A DNA stretch of 64,000 nt, taken from positions 744,001 through 808,000 of the forward strand of contig NZ_JAJISD010000001.1 in NCBI RefSeq assembly GCF_020880995.1. The letters run 5' to 3'. The position numbers were made by a program, and so were the translations under genes. The notes under the pieces are model-generated. The model saw only the letters and a list, made by a program, of their open reading frames with translations. It searched no databases and had not been told where the DNA came from. The first letter of the stretch is position 1. Each line of letters opens with the position of its first letter. Origin of the DNA: Reyranella aquatilis (lineage in GTDB: Bacteria > Pseudomonadota > Alphaproteobacteria > Reyranellales > Reyranellaceae). Below are positions 8,811 to 17,685 of the stretch, in pieces.

Positions 8811-8837
8811 CCCCCGGCATCCCCGGGGGTTTTTGTT
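8811..8837 (+). terminator. Intrinsic terminator of rpsU
   Basis: Arms CCCCCGG (8811-8817) and CCGGGGG (8823-8829) form a 7-bp GC stem with a 5-nt loop, followed by a run of five T, then GTTT. It lies 27 bp after the rpsU stop. Confidence 0.9.
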
Positions 8838-8841
8838 TGGT

Positions 8842-9225
8842 TCAAGGCGAACAACGACGATAGGCAGCGGTCGGCCCGCCCATGCCCCAGCCCATGCCGT
8901 AGAAGGCCAAAGTATCCGGCTCGACATACTGGACGTTTGCGACCTCGCCTTGGGCGGCCCAGCGTAACGTCGGCCGGCCACTTACTTCGTGGGTGTAGAA
9001 GACAATCGCCGCAGGCTTGCCCTCACCCATCGCTACCGTCGTCGGCGTGACGACCAGCCGCTCCGTTGGAACCGAGCACCTTCCGCTCTTGGCCCATGTG
9101 CCCAGCATCTCCTGAGCCGCGGGCTGGGCCACCGCATGAGACGGCCAGCCAAGAGCCGCCACCATGGCAACAACGATAGCCCTATGTATCGAATGCCTAA
9201 CGGCGTGCACGCAACGCCCGCTCAT
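8842..9225 (-). CDS. Small secreted protein of unknown function
   Basis: Not recognised. About 127 residues with an N-terminal signal peptide (hydrophobic IVVAMVAALGWPSHAVAQ, probable cleavage after AVAQ or HAVA). The mature part carries two cysteines (GRCSVP and the terminal RRCSP), which may form a disulfide. I start at ATG 9225, which has AGGA just upstream; ATG 9240 is possible. The start lies inside the parE toxin gene (28-bp overlap), so it may be read through from the parDE transcript. Confidence 0.6.
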   Translation of the reverse strand: MSGRCVHAVRHSIHRAIVVAMVAALGWPSHAVAQPAAQEMLGTWAKSGRCSVPTERLVVTPTTVAMGEGKPAAIVFYTHEVSGRPTLRWAAQGEVANVQYVEPDTLAFYGMGWGMGGPTAAYRRCSP

Positions 9226-9538
9226 AATCCTGCCCACCATAGAAAATCCGGACGATCGTCACCTCCGCTTTTCCAACTTGGAAGACAATCGTCACCCGAC
9301 GCTCGAAGCCCATGATCCGAAGTCCGCCCCGGATATCGTCCCTCGTCGTTCCGCGCTTGGGAGAGGTTTCCAGAGAGAGACACACTTCTTCGATCCGGCC
9401 GATGTAGTCCCCGGCAATTTCCAAGCCCGCGTCCTCAGCGATATGCCGGTGCAACGCAAGGAGATCGGCCTCTGCGGCAGGACGAAAGACGACCTCAAAT
9501 TTTTTCACGGCGGCGGCGGCTCTTGCTTGCTGCCGCAT
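9197..9538 (-). CDS. parE: RelE/ParE family toxin
   Basis: Toxin of a type II ParDE pair. The core FEVVFRPAAEADLLALHRHIAE and the C-terminal strands RVTIVFQV...VTIVRIFYGGQDYE match the ParE/RelE fold. The ATG at 9538 gives a 113-residue protein of normal size; the longer open frame to 9673 overlaps the antitoxin too far. It overlaps the parD end by 44 bp, which supports coupled translation. Confidence 0.82.
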   Translation of the reverse strand: MRQQARAAAAVKKFEVVFRPAAEADLLALHRHIAEDAGLEIAGDYIGRIEEVCLSLETSPKRGTTRDDIRGGLRIMGFERRVTIVFQVGKAEVTIVRIFYGGQDYERALRARR

Positions 9539-9779
9539 GATGGTCGCGCAAACGACGGAAAACTTCGTGGGCCGGGACGCTCGGCGCCGGATCAGCGAAC
9601 GCTTCTTCCACTTTCTGTCGTAACCAGCCGTCGACAGCCGACTCTTCCCGATCCAGTGCCCGCAGAGCCGCACGCACCACCTCGCTCGCCGAGGCGTACG
9701 CGCCGGATGTCACGCGACTCTCGACACTCTCATGAAGTTCGCCGAGCGTGACAGTAATGGGACGACTCGCACGGGGCAC
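9495..9779 (-). CDS. parD: ParD-like type II antitoxin
   Basis: Ribbon-helix-helix antitoxin partner of ParE: ITVTLGELHESVESRV, then GAYASASEVVRAALRALDREE, which is the classic ParD DNA-binding region, followed by a charged C-terminal tail that would bind the toxin. I choose GTG 9779, because a strong GGGAGGAA lies about 7 bp upstream; the TTG at 9794 overlaps that site. Product about 94 residues. A 15-bp palindrome lies just upstream, as expected for autoregulation. Confidence 0.82.
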   Translation of the reverse strand: MPRASRPITVTLGELHESVESRVTSGAYASASEVVRAALRALDREESAVDGWLRQKVEEAFADPAPSVPAHEVFRRLRDHHAAASKSRRRREKI

Positions 9780-9797
9780 GGATATTCCTCCCAATGA

Positions 9798-9812
9798 TAT
9801 GACACTGTCATA
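9798..9812. promoter_or_regulatory. Palindromic operator candidate of parDE
   Basis: TATGACA-C-TGTCATA is a perfect 15-bp inverted repeat with one central base, 19 bp before the parD start codon. ParD-type ribbon-helix-helix proteins repress their own operons through such sites. Confidence 0.55.
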
Positions 9813-9834
9813 CTAGGGCTGGCGTCGCGCTGCT

Positions 9835-10485
9835 TCAAGCCATGAGCGCTGCGATTGCCGCTTCCAACTCGGCCACATCGGTAACGACGGCATCGGGCGT
9901 TTCAGCCGCCGAACGTGGCCGCTGCCGGCGCCAGCGGCCGGAGCGGAACTGGATGGTGGCCATGCCCGCCGCTTTGGCGGGTGCGACGTCGGCGTCGATC
10001 CGGTCGCCGACGAAAACACAGTCAGCCGGCGGTATGCCGTGATCGCGCGTGAACAGGTCGGCGATTCCGGCCCGCTCAAGCCGTTCCCAGCGCGGCTCCC
10101 GCGCTCCGAGCGTCAGCCCGCGCGCCTTGAGGCGCTCCAGCAAGCCCTCAATCTCGGGCCGGATCTGGAAGGCATCGAGTTGTCCCGTCATCGCCTCGAC
10201 CCGACGCGCCACGCGCGCCACCGTTGCGGGCTCGCCGCCGCACAGCGTCTCGATCATGTGGCGTACGATATCGGGCGCGAAGGCGGCCACCGCCAGCTCG
10301 GACGCTTCCTCGACCGTCGTCGGATCGACGCGGATGCCTTCCAGTCCGCAGGCCGCGGCAATGGCGCCGTCGAGCGCCATCTCCCAGGCGAATTCGAGAT
10401 CGACCGCGCCGCCGATGTCGAAGATGACGGCGCGATAGCGGCTCAGTGCGCGGAGCCTTCGAGCGCCTTCACGATGTTCTCGCAC
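9835..10485 (-). CDS. HAD-like hydrolase family protein, active site degenerate
   Basis: The 216-residue protein has the HAD fold: motif I VIFDIGGAVD near residue 20 and motif IV VFVGDRIDADV followed by AKAAGM. However, the second aspartate of motif I (DxD) is Gly, the motif II Ser/Thr region reads LTLGAREP, and the roughly 20-residue stretch with the motif III Lys-Pro is missing between DLFTRDHG and IPPADCVFVGD. It is therefore probably not a normal phosphatase. The GTG start at 10485 overlaps pntB by 43 bp; a start nearer the pntB stop would need CTG. Confidence 0.7.
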   Translation of the reverse strand: MREHREGARRLRALSRYRAVIFDIGGAVDLEFAWEMALDGAIAAACGLEGIRVDPTTVEEASELAVAAFAPDIVRHMIETLCGGEPATVARVARRVEAMTGQLDAFQIRPEIEGLLERLKARGLTLGAREPRWERLERAGIADLFTRDHGIPPADCVFVGDRIDADVAPAKAAGMATIQFRSGRWRRQRPRSAAETPDAVVTDVAELEAAIAALMA

Positions 10486-11852
10486 ATCACCTTGGCGTCG
10501 GCGAAGAGCATCATCGTGTTGTCGCGGAAGAACAGTTCGTTGTCGACGCCGGCATAGCCCGAGGCCATGCCGCGCTTCACGAACAGAACGGTCTGGGCCT
10601 TCTCGACGTCGAGGATCGGCATGCCGTAGATCGCGCTCTTGGGGTCGGTCTTGGCGGCCGGGTTGGTGACGTCGTTGGCGCCGATCACGAAGGCCACGTC
10701 GGTCGAGGCGAAGTCGCGGTTGATGTCGTCGAGCTCGAAGACCTCGTCATAGGGCACGTTGGCCTCGGCCAGCAGCACGTTCATGTGGCCCGGCATGCGG
10801 CCGGCCACCGGATGAATGGCGTAGCGAACCTGCACGCCCTCCTTCTTCAGCAGGTCGGCCATCTCGCGCAGCGCGTGCTGGGCCTGCGCCACCGCCATGC
10901 CGTAGCCCGGCACGATGATGACCGACTGCGCGTTCTTCATCAGGAAGGCCGCGTCCTCGGCCGACCCCGCCTTGACCGGCTTGTCGTTCTTCGCCGCCGG
11001 GCCACCGGCCGCCGCGCTGTCAGTGCCGAAGCCGCCCAGGATCACGTTGAAGATCGAGCGGTTCATGCCCTTGCACATGATGTAGCTCAGGATCGCGCCC
11101 GAGGAGCCGACCAGCGCGCCGGTGACGATCAGCGCCGTGTTGCCCAGGGTGAAGCCGATGCCGGCCGCCGCCCAGCCCGAATAGGAATTGAGCATCGACA
11201 CCACGACGGGCATATCGGCGCCGCCGATCGGCAGGATCAGCAGGAAGCCCAGCGCCAGCGACAGCACCACCAGCAGGACGAAGGTCGAGGTGTGGCCGCG
11301 CATGGCGAACCAGACCAGCAGCACGACCAGCGCGATGCCCAGCAGCGCGTTCAGCGGATGCTGGCCCTTGAAGACCAGCGGCGAGCCCGAGACCAGGCCC
11401 TGCAGCTTGGCGAAGGCCACGACCGAGCCGGTGAAGGTGATCGCGCCGATCGCAGTGCCCAGGCCCATCTCGATCAGGCTCTGCACCTTGATCTTGCCGG
11501 GGACGCCGAGGCCGAAGGCTTCGGGCGAGATGAAGGCCGCCGCCGCCACGAACACCGCAGCGAGGCCGACCAGCGAATGGAAGGCCGCCACGAGCTGCGG
11601 CAGGGCCGTCATCTGGATGCGCAGGGCGACGAAGGTGCCGATCGCACCGCCGATCACCAGGCCGGCCATGATCAGCCAGGGCGAGAGGACGCCCGGCGAC
11701 AGAACGGTGACGCCGATGGCAATCACCATTCCGACGATGCCGAACAGGTTGCCCTGCCGCGAGGTCGTCGGCGAGGACAGGCCGCGCAGCGCCATGATGA
11801 AGCAGATGGCGGCGATCAGATAGCCATAGGCGGCCAGTTCCTGGGTGAACAT
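10443..11852 (-). CDS. pntB: NAD(P) transhydrogenase beta subunit PntB
   Basis: Membrane subunit of proton-translocating transhydrogenase, which uses the proton gradient to reduce NADP+ with NADH. The N-terminal two-thirds hold about nine hydrophobic helices; the C-terminal domain III binds NADP(H), with VIIVPGYGMAVAQAQHA, the HPVAGRMPGHMNVLLAEA loop and GANDVTNPAA. Its 469 residues match the roughly 464-residue beta subunit of the Rhodospirillum three-gene type. Third gene of the pntAA-pntAB-pntB operon. Confidence 0.96.
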   Translation of the reverse strand: MFTQELAAYGYLIAAICFIMALRGLSSPTTSRQGNLFGIVGMVIAIGVTVLSPGVLSPWLIMAGLVIGGAIGTFVALRIQMTALPQLVAAFHSLVGLAAVFVAAAAFISPEAFGLGVPGKIKVQSLIEMGLGTAIGAITFTGSVVAFAKLQGLVSGSPLVFKGQHPLNALLGIALVVLLVWFAMRGHTSTFVLLVVLSLALGFLLILPIGGADMPVVVSMLNSYSGWAAAGIGFTLGNTALIVTGALVGSSGAILSYIMCKGMNRSIFNVILGGFGTDSAAAGGPAAKNDKPVKAGSAEDAAFLMKNAQSVIIVPGYGMAVAQAQHALREMADLLKKEGVQVRYAIHPVAGRMPGHMNVLLAEANVPYDEVFELDDINRDFASTDVAFVIGANDVTNPAAKTDPKSAIYGMPILDVEKAQTVLFVKRGMASGYAGVDNELFFRDNTMMLFADAKVMCENIVKALEGSAH

Positions 11853-11867
11853 CCCTGCTGCTCCCGC

Positions 11868-12290
11868 CTACTTCTTGACCGGCTTCTTCTTGAACATCGA
11901 CAGCATGCGGTGCGTGACGATGAACCCGCCGAAGATGTTCACGGCGGCCAGCGCCACCGCGATGAAGCCGAAGAGCTGGGCGGCGCCCAGCCCCTTGAGG
12001 CCGGCCGCCAGCAGTGCGCCGACGATGATGACGGAGGAGACGGCGTTGGTGACGGCCATCAGCGGCGAATGCAGCGCCGGCGTCACCCGCCAGACCACGT
12101 AGTAGCCCACGAAGCACGAGAGCGCGAAGATTGTCAGCAGCGCCACGAACGGCATGTGACCGTCCGGCACCGCGACCGGGCTCGCCGCCGCCGCATCGGT
12201 GATCTGCTGCGCCAGGGCCTTCAGCTGGCTCGCGACGTCCTGTGCCTGGGTCGCGAGCTTGGAGGCTTCGCCTGCGATCTTGTCGTCCAT
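11868..12290 (-). CDS. pntAB: NAD(P) transhydrogenase alpha subunit part 2 (PntAB)
   Basis: Small membrane subunit (140 residues) with an amphipathic N-terminal helix and about four membrane helices, including [28 protein letters not shown], the proton-channel part of domain II. In enterobacteria it is fused to PntAA; a separate gene is the rule in many alphaproteobacteria. It lies 10 bp after pntAA and 15 bp before pntB. Confidence 0.94.
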   Translation of the reverse strand: MDDKIAGEASKLATQAQDVASQLKALAQQITDAAAASPVAVPDGHMPFVALLTIFALSCFVGYYVVWRVTPALHSPLMAVTNAVSSVIIVGALLAAGLKGLGAAQLFGFIAVALAAVNIFGGFIVTHRMLSMFKKKPVKK

Positions 12291-12300
12291 GGGGCCGCTC

Positions 12301-13449
12301 CTAAGCCTGGGTCAGCGAGGGATGCACGATCTGCCCGTCGCGGGTGACCAGCGTGCCCTTCACGACCTCATCCTCGAGATTGATCGTGAGCGCCTTGGTC
12401 TCCTTGTCGACCATCGGCGTGATGAAGTTGAGCAGGTTGCGCGAGAACAGCGCCGAGGCATCGGTCGGCAGCTCGCCCGGCAGATTGGCCGGCCCGACGA
12501 TCTTCACGCCGTACTTCTCGACCACCTTGCCGAATTCGGACAGCGGGCAGTTGCCGCCCTGCTCGACCGCCATGTCGACGATCACCGAGCCGGGCTTCAT
12601 GGTCTTCACCATCTCCTCGCTGACCAGCACCGGCGCCTTGCGGCCGGGGATCAGGGCTGTGGTGATCACGATGTCCTGCTGCCGGATGTGGTCCGCCACG
12701 AGCGCCGCCTGCTTGGCCTGGTACTCCGGGCTCATCTGCTTGGCATAGCCACCGGCCGTCTCGGCAGCCTTGAACTCGTCGTCCTCGACCGCCACGAACT
12801 TGGCGCCCAGAGACTGGACCTGCTCCTTGGTGGCCGGACGCACGTCGGTCGCGGTCACGACAGAGCCGAGACGGCGGGCCGTGGCGATCGCCTGAAGGCC
12901 GGCGACGCCCACACCCATGATGAAGCTGCGCGAGGGCGCCAGCGTGCCGCCCGGTGTCATCATCTGCGGGAAGATGCGACCGTAGTTGTTTGCGGCCAAC
13001 AACACGGCCTTGTAACCGGCGAGATTGGCCTGCGAGGACAGAATGTCCATCGACTGGGCCCGCGTAATGCGGGGAATGAGCTCGAGGGCGAAGGAGGTCA
13101 CGCCGCGCGACGCGAGGGCCTGCACCAGCTCCTTGTTGGTGAGCGCTCCGAGCGGCGCCATGAGCGTCTGGCCCTGCCGCAGCAGGCCGAGTTCGTCGAG
13201 CCCCTCTTCCGCCGACATCGGCCGCTGGATCTTGAAGACGATATCGCTGCCGGCGACGGCCGAGGCCGCGTCGGGCACGATGGTCGCACCGGCCTCCTGG
13301 TAGGCCTGGTCGGTGTAGGCGGCCGCCGTTCCCGCTCCAGCTTCAATCGTGATCTCGGCACCCAGCGCCTTCAGCTTCTTGACGGTCTCGGGCGTGGCGG
13401 CCACACGGGTTTCGTGGGGCCTGCGTTCTTTGACAATGGCGATTTTCAT
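12301..13449 (-). CDS. pntAA: NAD(P) transhydrogenase alpha subunit part 1 (PntAA)
   Basis: Soluble NAD(H)-binding domain I, 382 residues. The start [26 protein letters not shown], the hydride-transfer region with [14 protein letters not shown] and the dinucleotide fold [26 protein letters not shown] are all conserved. First gene of the operon; the promoter should lie in the 143-bp gap shared with the divergent dehydrogenase gene. Confidence 0.95.
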   Translation of the reverse strand: MKIAIVKERRPHETRVAATPETVKKLKALGAEITIEAGAGTAAAYTDQAYQEAGATIVPDAASAVAGSDIVFKIQRPMSAEEGLDELGLLRQGQTLMAPLGALTNKELVQALASRGVTSFALELIPRITRAQSMDILSSQANLAGYKAVLLAANNYGRIFPQMMTPGGTLAPSRSFIMGVGVAGLQAIATARRLGSVVTATDVRPATKEQVQSLGAKFVAVEDDEFKAAETAGGYAKQMSPEYQAKQAALVADHIRQQDIVITTALIPGRKAPVLVSEEMVKTMKPGSVIVDMAVEQGGNCPLSEFGKVVEKYGVKIVGPANLPGELPTDASALFSRNLLNFITPMVDKETKALTINLEDEVVKGTLVTRDGQIVHPSLTQA

Positions 13450-13592
13450 GGAGCGCTTCAGATCCGTTTGAACGCGGCGGGACGCTTCGTGTTAACCACC
13501 TTGCACAGCGTTCCGTTCTTTGCCAAGCCGGTTTTTCGCCGCGCCGGACATGGCGATTTATCTGCGGTGCAACGCACGTCATACTTGCGGCC

Positions 13593-14609
13593 ATGGCCGC
13601 TCCCGTTCGCTCCCGTCCCGCCCTCCTCACCGGTTTTCACTTCACCAAGCCCACACTGGCCGCCTTCTCCGAGCGAGGCGACATCGTTGGCCACATGGAC
13701 AGTCCGACGCCCACGGTCGCCGACATCCCGCCGGGCGTCGCCCGTGCCGTGCAGGCGATCGTCAGCACCGGCAGCGTCGGCATTTCCGATGCCATGATGG
13801 CCGCTCTGCCAAGGCTCTCCCTGTTCTGCTGCTACGGCACCGGCTACGAACGGGTCGACCTCGAAGCGGCCCGCCGGCGCGGCATCATGGTCACCCACGG
13901 GGCCGACGCGAATGCGCCCGACGTGGCGGAACTGGCCGTCGGCATCCTGCTCGCCTCGACGCGCCGACTGGTCCGCGCCGACAAGATGATCCGGCGCGGC
14001 GAGTGGAAGCAGCGCATCCCCAACCGCTTCGGCCCTATCGCCGGCCTGAGCGGCGGCAAGGTGGGCATCCTGGGCCTCGGCGCCATCGGCCTGGAAGTGG
14101 CCAGGCGCCTCAAGGGTTTCGACGTCGAAGTCGCCTACTGCAATCGTAACCGGCGCAGCGATGTCGACTTCCGGTACTTTTCGAACGTGATGGCGCTCGC
14201 CACCTGGTGCGACTACCTGATCGTCTGCCTGCGCTCCGATGCCTCGAACCGGCACATAATCAACGCCGAGGTACTGAAGGCACTGGGTCCGCGCGGCCAC
14301 CTGGTCAACATCTCGCGCGGCTGGGCGGTCGACGAGGCGGCGCTGGCCGACGCCCTGCGCAACGACGTCATCGAAGGCGCGGCGCTCGACGTGTTCGACG
14401 AGGAGCCCTACACCGGCACCGAACTGCTGGAACTCGACAAGCTGGTCATGACGCCCCATTTCGGCGGCGGCACGGAGCATGCCCAACGCCGCATGACCGA
14501 TCTGGTCTGCCGCAATCTCGACAATCACTTTTCCGGCAGGCCGGTCGTCTCGCCGGTACCGGAACTGCGCGAATGGGCGAACGCCCCTGACGCTCCCCGG
14601 CCGCGCTGA
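13593..14609 (+). CDS. D-isomer-specific 2-hydroxyacid dehydrogenase
   Basis: NAD(P)-dependent reductase of 2-oxo acids, probably glyoxylate/hydroxypyruvate type; substrate not certain. The Rossmann motif GILGLGAIGLEVARR lies near residue 153. The catalytic triad is present: Arg in NISRGWAVDE, Glu in DVFDEEPY and His in MTPHFGGGTEHA. Length 338 residues. It is divergent from pntAA, which makes an NADPH-linked role plausible, but that is inference. Confidence 0.88.
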   Translation: MAAPVRSRPALLTGFHFTKPTLAAFSERGDIVGHMDSPTPTVADIPPGVARAVQAIVSTGSVGISDAMMAALPRLSLFCCYGTGYERVDLEAARRRGIMVTHGADANAPDVAELAVGILLASTRRLVRADKMIRRGEWKQRIPNRFGPIAGLSGGKVGILGLGAIGLEVARRLKGFDVEVAYCNRNRRSDVDFRYFSNVMALATWCDYLIVCLRSDASNRHIINAEVLKALGPRGHLVNISRGWAVDEAALADALRNDVIEGAALDVFDEEPYTGTELLELDKLVMTPHFGGGTEHAQRRMTDLVCRNLDNHFSGRPVVSPVPELREWANAPDAPRPR

Positions 14610-14616
14610 CGGCCCC

Positions 14617-15765
14617 TTGGACGTAGCGGGCAGACTGGTGGGAACAAGCACCGCGGGGTATCCGCAGGGCGTCGAACGGGCCGCCAATGCCGGTCTGATC
14701 GTCGCGCTGATCCTGGCATTCTACGTCGGCTTCGGTGTGCCGATCCTCTGGGCCATCAACTACTACATCCCGAGCTTCTTCGACGGCTTCGGCCGGCGCA
14801 GTCTTGTGGGGACGCTGCTCTACCCGTTCGGTCCCCTGCGCTTCGAGTATGTTTTCGTGGCAGCGCTCCAGATGGCCGTCCGCTACACGCTGATTGCGAT
14901 CCTGTTCTGGCGCGCGTGGCATTCGTCGCTCCCGCTGAAACTGGTGGTGATCGCCTTCCTCGTCGCACCGACCGGCGGCTATCTCTTTCACACCGCCGGC
15001 TATCCCGAGGACGTCCTCTACCTGGCGCTGCTGGCAGCAATCCACGTGCCGCCCCTGCCAGCCCTCCTGATCATGGGGGCCACGCTCTTCGTCCAGGAGC
15101 TGGCGGCGTTCACCGTCATCCCGCTCTACATCACGAGCCTCGTTCTGCGCCGTGAATTCGGAAGGGCCGTCGTGCACGGCGCCGCCCTGGTCGCGGTTTT
15201 CGCCGTTATCTACCTGTTCCTCCAGACGGTACCGCCCGAGGCCATCGAGGCGCTGCTGGCACGGGTGCGCGCCGTCGCCCGCTACACCATCGACGAGAGC
15301 TACTACCAGCTGTTCCGGAACGACTTCGTCGGCGAGCGAATGCGCAACTATTACATGCCCCCGGCCCGCTACCTGACCCGGTCGCTGCTGCTGGCAGGCT
15401 GCGTATCGGTCGTGGTGGCGGCGGCCTGCTACCGTCGTTCCGATCGCTGGTTCGGCCTGCTGAACGTCCTGTGCGTGCTCGGCGCGTGTCTGGCGCCTCT
15501 GCTTCTCGGGTTCTTCGGCTGGGACGTCTTCCGCTGGGTCTTCCTGTCCCTGCTGTCCGGCCTCTTCGTTCTCCTGTTCGTCGCAAGGCCCTCGCCGGCG
15601 CCGGTCGTGCTGGCGGTTGCCGGCCTGCTGATGGTCTTCGCCCTCGTCGGCCACCTCGAATACTTCGACGGCGCGCAGCCACGCCCGGTGCTGTCTTATG
15701 AGCGGTTCATGGATTTCTGGGGCGCCGAGCTGCCGCAGATCCTCGGCAAGGCGCTGTCCCGGTGA
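14617..15765 (+). CDS. Polytopic membrane protein of unknown function
   Basis: Not recognised. About 382 residues with eight to ten hydrophobic segments and short polar loops; the pattern and aromatic-rich loops resemble small integral-membrane glycosyltransferase-like or EpsG-type proteins, without a catalytic motif I can name. The start is uncertain: TTG 14617 or GTG 14638, neither with a clear ribosome site. It begins eight bases after the dehydrogenase gene on the same strand. Confidence 0.7.
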   Translation: MDVAGRLVGTSTAGYPQGVERAANAGLIVALILAFYVGFGVPILWAINYYIPSFFDGFGRRSLVGTLLYPFGPLRFEYVFVAALQMAVRYTLIAILFWRAWHSSLPLKLVVIAFLVAPTGGYLFHTAGYPEDVLYLALLAAIHVPPLPALLIMGATLFVQELAAFTVIPLYITSLVLRREFGRAVVHGAALVAVFAVIYLFLQTVPPEAIEALLARVRAVARYTIDESYYQLFRNDFVGERMRNYYMPPARYLTRSLLLAGCVSVVVAAACYRRSDRWFGLLNVLCVLGACLAPLLLGFFGWDVFRWVFLSLLSGLFVLLFVARPSPAPVVLAVAGLLMVFALVGHLEYFDGAQPRPVLSYERFMDFWGAELPQILGKALSR

Positions 15766-15794
15766 AGACAGTCCTACCCGATAGAAAACCGTCC

Positions 15795-16451
15795 TTAGTT
15801 CGGCGGATCCGTGCCGACAACGATGGGCTTGCCTAAATATCGCGCCGGAGTGTCGAACCAGACATCGAAAAACGCACGAAGGGCAGAGGGGTAGCGCCGC
15901 AATTCGGTGATGAGGCTGTAAGCCCGCGCAACGTCCCGCGCTTCGAAGCCCCAGGCCTCGATGCCCTGCTCGCGAGCAAGGAAGATCGCCCGCGACAGGT
16001 GGAAGCGCTGCGACACGATGATCAGCCGAGTCTGGCCGAACACCGATTCCGCCCGCAGCACGGAGTCCAGCGTGCGAAGGCCCGCGAAGTCCCGGTAGAT
16101 GGCTTCCGCCGGCACGCCGCGCTCTATCAGCCCGGCGCGCATCGCTGTCGGCTCGTCATAGCCGGCGCGGCTGTTGTCGCCGCTCACCAGCAGGTACTTC
16201 ACCCTGCCGGCCTTGTAGAGGGCGGCGGCCGCGTCCAGGCGATACACGAAGTAGCGGTTGGGACCGCCTTCGGGACCGATCGGCGCCGCGCCCAGCACGA
16301 GGGCCACCGGAATCTCGGGCAGGCGGGCCGGATCTGAGGCGATGTAGGGAGCCGCGAGCGCCTCTAGACGACGCTCCGCCACCCAGGACAGAAGAGAAAG
16401 CACCAGGGCAAGCGCGCCGAGGGCCAGCACCGCGTAGAGCATCAAACGCAT
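15795..16451 (-). CDS. ElyC/SanA/YdcF family protein (DUF218)
   Basis: Envelope protein with one N-terminal membrane anchor (MRLMLYAVLALGALALVLSLLS). The periplasmic DUF218 domain has VALVLGAAP, YRLDAAAALYKAGRVKYLLVSGDN, GLRTLDSVLRA and IIVSQRFHLSRAIFLAREQGI, all typical of SanA, which affects vancomycin permeability in E. coli. ATG 16451 is preferred to the longer reading from 16484 because it begins directly at the anchor. Function here unknown. Confidence 0.83.
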   Translation of the reverse strand: MRLMLYAVLALGALALVLSLLSWVAERRLEALAAPYIASDPARLPEIPVALVLGAAPIGPEGGPNRYFVYRLDAAAALYKAGRVKYLLVSGDNSRAGYDEPTAMRAGLIERGVPAEAIYRDFAGLRTLDSVLRAESVFGQTRLIIVSQRFHLSRAIFLAREQGIEAWGFEARDVARAYSLITELRRYPSALRAFFDVWFDTPARYLGKPIVVGTDPPN

Positions 16452-16542
16452 GTCATCGTCCCGACCGCACTCCCCGCTCCGCAAGGAGCCGCTGACAGAA
16501 GATGATCTATCACGCGGGAGCCCGTGGGAACGACAGCGATCG

Positions 16543-16734
16543 CTAGTCGATCGCGTCCGCGGTCTTGTCGAGCGGGTAGGCGACGACGTCTCCGGCCACC
16601 GGTACGAGCTTCGCCGTGGCGCTGGTCACCCGGACCGGGAATGCTGCGACGCCACACCCGGAGAGAGCGGTCGCGACGCCCATGAGCATCGCGGCAGCCA
16701 CGAGGCGCCTGGGAGAAAGAAAGCAGGTCATCAT
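16543..16734 (-). CDS. Small lipoprotein (DUF6726-like)
   Basis: A 63-residue protein with a lipoprotein signal (RRLVAAAMLMGVATALSGC; lipobox LSGC, about 27 residues). The mature part contains the pattern FPVRVTSATAKLVPVAGDVVAYPLDKTADAID, which repeats a VPVxGDVVxxPxDxTADxID theme found in small alphaproteobacterial lipoproteins. Function unknown. Confidence 0.7.
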   Translation of the reverse strand: MMTCFLSPRRLVAAAMLMGVATALSGCGVAAFPVRVTSATAKLVPVAGDVVAYPLDKTADAID

Positions 16735-16770
16735 GGCGGTAAAACGCCCGCGCGCCGCAATAGTTGCCCT

Positions 16771-17685
16771 CTACCGCAGCGCCTCGAGGACTTCTCGAAA
16801 GCCTGTGCGACAGGTGAAACCTAGCACACGCGCCGCCCGCCCCGCGTCATACACACGGTCGATGGAGTCGAACATCGTCCAGCCGCGCTTCGCATAGAGC
16901 GCCCGATACTCTGGGAACAGCCGGTCCACGACGGTGGGCGCGTCCGCGATCAGCCCGCGGCAATCCTCGCGCCGGAAGGGTGTCGGCGCCGAGACGATGA
17001 AGGTGTCGAAGCCAATCTCCGTGGCCTTGGCCAGCGCCACGACATGCGCTTCAGCGGCATCCTCGACGGTGAGCCGGCGGAACAGGAACTCGTTGGCCTT
17101 GGTGTTTTCCCCCGACTGGGCGATGGCGTGCGCCATGTCGTCTTCCTCCGGGAAGAAGCGTGAGGTGCGCAGCACCACGACCGGTAGCCGGTGCAGGTCA
17201 TTGAACAGGCGGCATAGCTCCTCGGCAGCAAGCTTGGTGACGCCGTATATGTTGCGCGGCCTGAATGGTGCCATCGTCTCGTCGATCCAGACCGCCTCGT
17301 CCGCTCCGCCCGCCTTCCCGTCGCGAATCTTCTGCGAGATCATGAGCGAGGTCGTGGAGGTGAAGACGAACCGGTCGACGGTCGAGCCCGGCGCTGCCGC
17401 TTCCTCGAGCAAGTTCAGCGTGCCCTGCACGTTGACGGCGACGAACTCGGAATTGTCATGGGTCCCGATGTGAGGCTTGTGGCGCGCGGCCGCATGAACG
17501 ATGGCCGTGATGCCCTCATCGCGGATCACCCGCCGGACCAGGGCACGATCGACCACCGAGCCGACCACGCTGGTCGTCGCACCCGGCTCCGGGTCGAGCC
17601 CCACCACCTCGTGACCTTCACGTGCGAGCCTCGGGACCAGGCTGCGGCCGAGCCAGCCCGACGATCCGGTGACGAGGACTTTCAC
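16771..17685 (-). CDS. NAD-dependent epimerase/dehydratase
   Basis: Extended short-chain dehydrogenase, 304 residues. The NAD-binding motif TGSSGWLG lies at residues 6-13, the active-site pair is Ser/Thr in FTSTTS and Tyr/Lys in YGVTK. It most likely acts on a nucleotide sugar; the exact reaction cannot be told. The stop codon of the downstream-oriented ABC1 kinase gene lies 4 bp from this start, so the two overlap and are coupled. Confidence 0.83.
   Translation of the reverse strand: MKVLVTGSSGWLGRSLVPRLAREGHEVVGLDPEPGATTSVVGSVVDRALVRRVIRDEGITAIVHAAARHKPHIGTHDNSEFVAVNVQGTLNLLEEAAAPGSTVDRFVFTSTTSLMISQKIRDGKAGGADEAVWIDETMAPFRPRNIYGVTKLAAEELCRLFNDLHRLPVVVLRTSRFFPEEDDMAHAIAQSGENTKANEFLFRRLTVEDAAEAHVVALAKATEIGFDTFIVSAPTPFRREDCRGLIADAPTVVDRLFPEYRALYAKRGWTMFDSIDRVYDAGRAARVLGFTCRTGFREVLEALR

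Noticed and set aside
10446..12347. 633-residue open frame on the plus strand
   Set aside because: It is antisense to pntAB and pntB; its composition (His, Arg, Gln, Asp rich) is typical of GC-rich shadow frames.
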